Part shown: positions 60,101-64,000 of the stretch, in pieces
How the letters are laid out: each line of letters starts with the position of its first letter
How positions within the stretch are numbered: position 1 is the first letter of the stretch
Source: Pedobacter polysacchareus
GTDB lineage: Bacteria > Bacteroidota > Bacteroidia > Sphingobacteriales > Sphingobacteriaceae
Assembly (NCBI RefSeq): GCF_019802255.1
Contig: NZ_JAHYSS010000002.1
Location: 863,570 to 927,569, forward strand
Reading direction: 5' to 3'
DNA: 64,000 nucleotides
The notes under the pieces: model-generated
What the model was told of the DNA's origin: nothing
Database searches by the model: none
The model's input: the letters and a program-made list of their open reading frames with translations, nothing else
Position numbers and translations under genes: made by a program

Positions 60101-60262
60101 ATGGGAAATTTACTTTATTTAGTAGCAGTAGTATTAGTGATATTATGGGTAATCGGGTTCTTTTTTCAAGGATTTGGTCCGAATGTAGGCGGTTTGATCC
60201 ACGTTCTTTTAGTGATTGCCGTGATCGCTATCATTTTGAAAATTATTAACAGAGCCGCTTAA
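60101..60262 (+). CDS. Small membrane protein, 53 residues (lmo0937-like)
   Basis: The product reads MGNLLYLVAVVLVILWVIGF then FFQGFGPNVGGLIHVLLVIA and ends VIAIILKIINRAA. It has two membrane helices with a G-x-G-P-N-x-G-G-L-I-H turn between them and matches the lmo0937 family, which is usually stress-induced; that general statement comes from family knowledge. It has no cytosolic domain. An upstream palindrome and a downstream bidirectional terminator isolate it. Confidence 0.85.
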   Translation: MGNLLYLVAVVLVILWVIGFFFQGFGPNVGGLIHVLLVIAVIAIILKIINRAA

Positions 60263-60291
60263 TCCTTTTTATTTCTTTTAATATAATTTAG

Positions 60292-60316
60292 AGGCCTCTG
60301 AGATGATCAGAGGCCT
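60292..60316. terminator. Bidirectional terminator overlapping the ispD stop
   Basis: AGGCCTCTGA (60292-60301), loop GATGA, TCAGAGGCCT (60307-60316): a perfect 10-bp stem. Its right arm holds the last codons and the TGA of ispD, so it serves both the small membrane protein gene and ispD. Confidence 0.85.
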
Positions 60317-60981
60317 TTCTTTATGAAAATAGACGCGATCTCCAGGTCTTCCGGATAGGTGATCTTGATGTTTTCACGACTGCCTTCAATCACATGAATA
60401 GGGTAGCCTGAATACTCTACGACAGAAGCATCATCTGTAAATTCATTTCTGAAAGGCTGCTGATATGCTTTCCTTAAGAGCTCTACTGCAAAGGTTTGCG
60501 GGGTTTGGATCATCAGCAGGTTTTCCCTGTTCAATGCTTCCGTTTTTCCTTCGATATTGATGCTGCGCACAGAGTCTGTAGATTTTACAGCCGCTACTGC
60601 ATTGCCATTCGCTTCTGCAGCATGAAAAGAACGTAAAATAAGATCGGCAGAGACTAAAGGCCGTACTGCATCATGGATGGCTACGATTCCTTTGCCTTTA
60701 ATGGCCTTTAGACCGTTTTTAACGGAATGAAAACGCTGATCCCCACCTTTGATGACCGAATGCTTAACGCTGAAGCTGTGGCGCCTGCAGAGTTCTTCCC
60801 AGTACTGGTGCTGGTGGATGTTTAAAACAAGTAATAATTCGGGCTGCAATTCAGAGTTCGCAAAAGCCTCCAGGGTGTGCATCAGGATCGGTTTGCCATT
60901 CAGCAGCAAAAACTGCTTCGCGATATCGCTCTGCATTCTCGATCCGGAACCTCCTGCGACTATAATTGCGTAATATTTCAT
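60307..60981 (-). CDS. ispD: 2-C-methyl-D-erythritol 4-phosphate cytidylyltransferase
   Basis: From the ATG at 60981 the enzyme has 224 residues; a longer start at 61023 would run into the queA terminator and adds a non-conserved lead. It makes CDP-methylerythritol in the MEP isoprenoid pathway. The CTP-binding motif is IIVAGGSGSRMQSDIAKQFL near the start, followed by the conserved HDAVRPLVSADLI, QTPQTFAVELL and FTDDASVVEYSGYPIHVIEG blocks. Length is normal. It is a single gene. Confidence 0.95.
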   Translation of the reverse strand: MKYYAIIVAGGSGSRMQSDIAKQFLLLNGKPILMHTLEAFANSELQPELLLVLNIHQHQYWEELCRRHSFSVKHSVIKGGDQRFHSVKNGLKAIKGKGIVAIHDAVRPLVSADLILRSFHAAEANGNAVAAVKSTDSVRSINIEGKTEALNRENLLMIQTPQTFAVELLRKAYQQPFRNEFTDDASVVEYSGYPIHVIEGSRENIKITYPEDLEIASIFIKKGL

Positions 60982-61008
60982 GTGTTTGGAAAATTTGCTG
61001 CTAAACAA

Positions 61009-61050
61009 AAATAGGAGATCCAAACCGTAATGGTTTAAAATCTCCTATTT
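61009..61050 (-). terminator. Terminator of queA
   Basis: AAATAGGAGAT (61009-61019) pairs perfectly with ATCTCCTATTT (61040-61050); an inner AAACC/GGTTT hairpin sits inside. On the minus strand a T-rich tail follows. It ends 17 bp before the queA stop. Confidence 0.85.
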
Positions 61051-61067
61051 AATCACTGTATTTTTTA

Positions 61068-62117
61068 TTAGATGATCAACATCGCATCTCCATAACTGTA
61101 GAAACGATATTTTTCTTTTAAAGCTACTTCATAAGCATTTCTTACGTAATCGTAACCACCAAAGGCACTTACCATCATCAATAGTGTAGATTCAGGCGTG
61201 TGGAAATTGGTAATCATTGAATTTGCAATGCTGAAATCATAAGGAGGGAAGATGAATTTACTCGTCCAGTCATTTGCTGGTTTTAACATTCTTCCTGAAG
61301 AAACAGCAGATTCAATGGCACGCATAGAAGTAGTTCCTACTGCACAAATTCTTCTTTTTTCTTCAATCGCCTTGTTCACGATGTCTGCATCTTTCTGCTC
61401 AATGATGAATTGCTCAGAATCCATTTTGTGTTTCGTTAAGTCTTCCACTTCTACCGATCTGAAAGTACCTAAGCCTACGTGTAAAGTTACTTCCGCAAAG
61501 TTGATGCCTTTCAATTCCAGGCGTTTCATCAACTCTCTGCTGAAGTGTAATCCAGCTGTAGGAGCTGCAACCGCACCTTCATGCTTAGCGAAGATCGTTT
61601 GGTAACGCTCTTTATCCTGAGCAGTAGCTTTACGCTTGATATATTTTGGAAGTGGAGTTTCTCCTAGAATTTCAATGTTTTTTCTGAACTCTTCGTCAGT
61701 TCCGTCAAATAAGAAACGGATGGTACGTCCGCGAGAAGTGGTATTGTCAACTACTTCAGCAACTAATAAGTCGTCATCACCGAAATATAACTTGTTTCCA
61801 ACACGAATTTTACGTGCAGGATCTACTAAAACGTCCCATAAACGCAACTCTTTGTTCAGTTCGCGTAGTAAAAACACTTCAATTGTTGCACCCGTTTTTT
61901 CTTTATTGCCATATAAACGCGCAGGAAAAACTTTAGTGTTATTTAAAATCATGACATCCTGATCGTCAAAATAACTTAAAACATCCTTGAATATTTTATG
62001 TTCAATTTTGCCACTATCTTTATGCAAAACCATTAAACGGGCTTCGTCCCTATGCTCTGAAGGATTATTGGCAACTAATGATTCAGGTAGATTAAACTTA
62101 AATTGAGATAACTTCAT
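61068..62117 (-). CDS. queA: tRNA preQ1(34) S-adenosylmethionine ribosyltransferase-isomerase
   Basis: The 349-residue enzyme builds the cyclopentene ring of queuosine in tRNA anticodons (Tyr, His, Asn, Asp) from the ribosyl part of SAM. It opens [20 protein letters not shown] and has the family blocks [44 protein letters not shown] and [20 protein letters not shown]. Length is normal. It is a single gene with its own terminator. No preQ1 riboswitch was recognised in the 195 bp upstream. Confidence 0.96.
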   Translation of the reverse strand: MKLSQFKFNLPESLVANNPSEHRDEARLMVLHKDSGKIEHKIFKDVLSYFDDQDVMILNNTKVFPARLYGNKEKTGATIEVFLLRELNKELRLWDVLVDPARKIRVGNKLYFGDDDLLVAEVVDNTTSRGRTIRFLFDGTDEEFRKNIEILGETPLPKYIKRKATAQDKERYQTIFAKHEGAVAAPTAGLHFSRELMKRLELKGINFAEVTLHVGLGTFRSVEVEDLTKHKMDSEQFIIEQKDADIVNKAIEEKRRICAVGTTSMRAIESAVSSGRMLKPANDWTSKFIFPPYDFSIANSMITNFHTPESTLLMMVSAFGGYDYVRNAYEVALKEKYRFYSYGDAMLII

Positions 62118-62312
62118 ATTTTTTCGATGTGATAATTAAGGGCGCAAATTTACGAAATATAATTTTCTTTTCCACAAATAATCCGCACTGTATGTCCTTG
62201 AATTGTTAAATCTACAACCAAAAGGAATGTTTTTAAGGAAAGCTATGTATTTTTTATATTATATAGGATTTCCATGTAACCTTTTTGGGTACTTTTGGTC
62301 TAAACCCTAATT

Positions 62313-63554
62313 ATGATTATTCTCAGACTAATAGGCGAAAGTTTTCGGTTTGCACTAGATGCGCTACGCCAAAATAAAACGCGTACCATGCTTTCCTTAT
62401 TGGGGATTACCATCGGTATCTTCACCATTATCTTCGTCTTCTCCGCAGTAGATACCCTTAGAGGTAAGCTACAAGCCAGTATCGATAAATTAGGATCCAG
62501 TACGGTATTCGTACAAAAATGGCCTTGGGGTGGATTCGGTGATTATCCATGGTGGAAATATGTGAACAGACCAGAACCCTCATTGAGAGATTATGAAGGA
62601 CTTAGAGATCGTCTGGAGTATGTAGAAGGAGTTTCCTATGAGATTTCTGCCAATGCCAGAACGATAAAATATAGAAGTAACTCCGTAGAAGGGGGGTCCA
62701 TCAGGGCCGCATCGCAGGATTTTAATAAAACATGGAACCTCGATTTTCAAGAGGGAAGGTACTTTACCGAAAATGAAGGTAAATCTGGCGCGCCAGTCGT
62801 CATTATTGGTGCCGATATTGCCGATGGACTTTTCAATGGAGACCAGGCCGTAGGGAAAGCGATTTCTGTCATGGGAAGAAGGCTAACCGTAGTTGGCGTA
62901 TTTAAGAAAGAAGGAGAAGATATGATGGGGATGTCGCAGGACAAAAATGTACTGATGCCCCTCAATTTTGCCAAAGGGATTATGGATGTCGAAAGTGACA
63001 GGTATGATCCAACAATTACCGTAAGAGGGAAATCTTATGTGGCACTGGACGAAGTGGAAAGTGAGATCAGAGGTGCCTTAAGAGCAATCCGTAGAACGAA
63101 ACCAGGTGCGGAAGATGATTTTGCACTGAACAAAAGTACCATAGCATCAAATCAGCTAGATCAGATGTTTGGTGTGGTCGATATCGCAGGCTGGGTAATC
63201 GGTGGATTCTCCATCTTAGTAGGAGGTTTCGGTATCGCCAATATTATGTTTGTATCCGTGAAAGAAAGAACCAATATTATCGGCATTCAGAAGTCGCTGG
63301 GCGCAAAGAATTATTTTATTCTGCTCCAATTCCTGTTTGAAGCGATTGCATTGTGCTTGCTGGGAGGAGCTTTTGGACTGTTGCTGGTTTACTTGCTGAC
63401 GGTTGGATTGACTGCAGGAGGTTTTGAAATGACCTTGTTTATGAAGAATATCGTGTTAGGATTTACGATTTCGGTGGTGATTGGGGTGATTTCTGGATTT
63501 TGGCCGGCGTATTCGGCGTCGAGGTTGGACCCAGTTGAAGCAATTCGCTCCTAA
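62313..63554 (+). CDS. ABC transporter permease (MacB/FtsX-like)
   Basis: The 413-residue inner-membrane protein has an N-terminal helix (KTRTMLSLLGITIGIFTIIF), a large periplasmic MacB_PCD domain (about 45-260) and three C-terminal helices with FtsX pattern (GWVIGGFSILVGGFGIANIM, then the coupling segment SVKERTNIIGIQKSLGAKNY, and ending PAYSASRLDPVEAIRS). These mark the MacB/LolC family of mechanotransmission transporters. Its likely ATPase partner is the MacB-type protein at 58322. Substrate unknown. The gene ends 16 bp before a structured element. Confidence 0.9.
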   Translation: MIILRLIGESFRFALDALRQNKTRTMLSLLGITIGIFTIIFVFSAVDTLRGKLQASIDKLGSSTVFVQKWPWGGFGDYPWWKYVNRPEPSLRDYEGLRDRLEYVEGVSYEISANARTIKYRSNSVEGGSIRAASQDFNKTWNLDFQEGRYFTENEGKSGAPVVIIGADIADGLFNGDQAVGKAISVMGRRLTVVGVFKKEGEDMMGMSQDKNVLMPLNFAKGIMDVESDRYDPTITVRGKSYVALDEVESEIRGALRAIRRTKPGAEDDFALNKSTIASNQLDQMFGVVDIAGWVIGGFSILVGGFGIANIMFVSVKERTNIIGIQKSLGAKNYFILLQFLFEAIALCLLGGAFGLLLVYLLTVGLTAGGFEMTLFMKNIVLGFTISVVIGVISGFWPAYSASRLDPVEAIRS

Positions 63555-63569
63555 ATAGGACTTGTGCGC

Positions 63570-63668
63570 GCTGCAGTTCAGGAGGACACTCCTCAAAGGC
63601 TGAAACCTTTTCCGCTGAAGGGCGGAAAACTTTCTAGGCCTTCTCCGAGGTCACTCGAGAACTGCAGC
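63570..63668 (+). repeat. 99-nt structured palindromic element (cloverleaf-like)
   Basis: The outer arms GCTGCAGTTC (63570-63579) and GAACTGCAGC (63659-63668) pair perfectly. Inside are AGGAG-GACA-CTCCT (63580-63593), a central arm with AAGGC/GCCTT (63596-63600, 63638-63642) leading to TTTTCCGC, loop TGAAGG and GCGGAAAA (63608-63629), and CGAG-GTCA-CTCG (63646-63657). The two side hairpins have 4-nt loops GACA and GTCA. The whole is close to self-complementary. No U-run follows. It may be a dispersed repeat or a structured RNA. Confidence 0.65.
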
Positions 63669-63879
63669 CATGTTACTTCGGGATATTTACTCGCTGTACT
63701 AAATAGCATGATGCAGATGAGGTTAATTTCTTTTTTGCCAAAAATGGACATCTAGCTTTGAAGACATTCGAAGGTTTGCCCTTCAGCAAAGATTCGGGGA
63801 TGAAAAGCGGATGGGTATTTTCTGGCTTACTTAATTATTATTCCATAATACAGCATCTTTAAACTTTTTATAAAGCATA

Positions 63880-63915
63880 AAAAAAGCCGGTTTCTACGCA
63901 GAAACCGGCTTTTTT
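63880..63915. terminator. Strong bidirectional terminator
   Basis: A 15-bp perfect stem: the AAAAAGCCGGTTTC core (to 63894), loop TACGCA, GAAACCGGCTTTTT (63901 on). Tails of A and T on both sides fit use in both directions. Confidence 0.9.
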
Positions 63916-63923
63916 ATTCAAAT

Positions 63924-64000
63924 TGCCCCGTCCTAAAATAGGTTGACATCAAACTCAACTTATTATGAAAAATGAGGAAAAGAAAACCGTCAGACGTAGT
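63924..64000 (+). mobile_element. Probable left end of an insertion sequence, cut by the window edge
   Basis: After the terminator comes TGCCCCGTCCTAAAATAGG and GTTGACA, then a short gap and an ATG at 63965. This end-plus-immediate-ORF layout, and a CCTAAAATAGG core with TTGACA just after it, resembles IS3-family left ends of Bacteroidota. The boundary is approximate and the family is inferred; the other end is outside the window. Confidence 0.5.
63965..64000 (+). CDS. N-terminus of a probable IS transposase (orfA-like), 3' partial
   Basis: Twelve codons read MKNEEKKTVRRS up to the window edge. A short, very basic, Lys/Arg-rich start beside the IS-like end fits the first frame of an IS3-type transposase (the helix-turn-helix protein). 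Too little is present to confirm it. Confidence 0.4.
   Translation, partial: MKNEEKKTVRRS

Noticed and set aside
60982..61023. 14-codon extension of ispD
   Set aside because: It runs into the queA terminator hairpin and is not part of the conserved IspD start.
63564..63755. 63-codon plus-strand frame after the permease gene
   Set aside because: It lies entirely within and beyond the structured palindrome and has no protein-like pattern.
1..64000. CRISPR arrays, rRNA genes, riboswitches
   Set aside because: No regularly spaced repeats, no rRNA signature and no recognisable riboswitch core were seen.

Overview
The window looks like a chromosomal segment of a Bacteroidota bacterium of the Sphingobacteriaceae, most likely Pedobacter or a close relative. 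This rests on several things seen together: a SusD/PUL-era carbohydrate gene repertoire (PL6 lyase, DUF1080 proteins, Tat-exported Gfo/Idh/MocA oxidoreductases), GLPGLI and OMP_b-brl_3 type outer-membrane proteins, a histone-H1-like mini-protein, moderate GC content, absence of clear Shine-Dalgarno sites, and Bacteroidota-style promoters (TTTG and TAnnTTTG about 20 bp apart). The genus is an inference.

Region 1 (1-4021) is the edge of a polysaccharide-degradation locus: a partial PL6-family lyase, a two-domain SGNH plus alpha/beta hydrolase, and a convergent beta-helix protein. Region 2 (4139-12906) is a divalent-metal resistance cluster on the minus strand: a DUF6660-like exported protein, a CzcA-type RND pump fused to its own TolC-like outer-membrane factor, a CzcB-like adaptor lipoprotein, a Fur-family regulator and a ZntA-like P-type ATPase with a striking tandem palindrome in its promoter. 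Region 3 (13235-17375) is an arsenic operon (ArsR, a DUF6428-like Cys-rich protein, ArsC, ACR3) with a SulP anion transporter upstream; two near-identical 20-bp elements look like ArsR operators. Region 4 (17432-19354) holds CbpA, its modulator CbpM and an SRAP-family protein in which all four catalytic residues are replaced.

Region 5 (19634-26960) is a plus-strand operon of two Tat-exported and one cytoplasmic Gfo/Idh/MocA oxidoreductases around a giant HEAT-repeat protein with two DUF1080 domains, consistent with a 3-keto-glycoside pathway. Region 6 (27356-31914) carries a group 2 sigma factor, a histone-H1-like protein, DNA polymerase IV and a soluble hybrid histidine kinase. Region 7 (31971-37565) is the most unusual locus: a single-module NRPS of the Pls/PosA type (adenylation, carrier, six membrane helices, three hexapeptide-repeat domains), the architecture of epsilon-poly-lysine synthetase, preceded by an acyl-CoA-dehydrogenase-like gene.

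Region 8 (38114-63554) is mostly core or housekeeping: GNAT, tRNA-Arg(TCT), an exonuclease/GIY-YIG fusion, OsmC, an SpmA-SpmB fusion, an S9 peptidase, YidC, PyrG, a GLPGLI/outer-membrane pair, KdsB, a deoxynucleoside kinase, TrpS, PlsC, GatC, an ABC ATPase, a cobalamin adenosyltransferase, IspD, QueA and a MacB-like permease. The last 450 bases hold a 99-nt highly structured palindromic element, a strong terminator, and what appears to be the left end of an insertion sequence cut by the window edge. No CRISPR array, rRNA or riboswitch was recognised.
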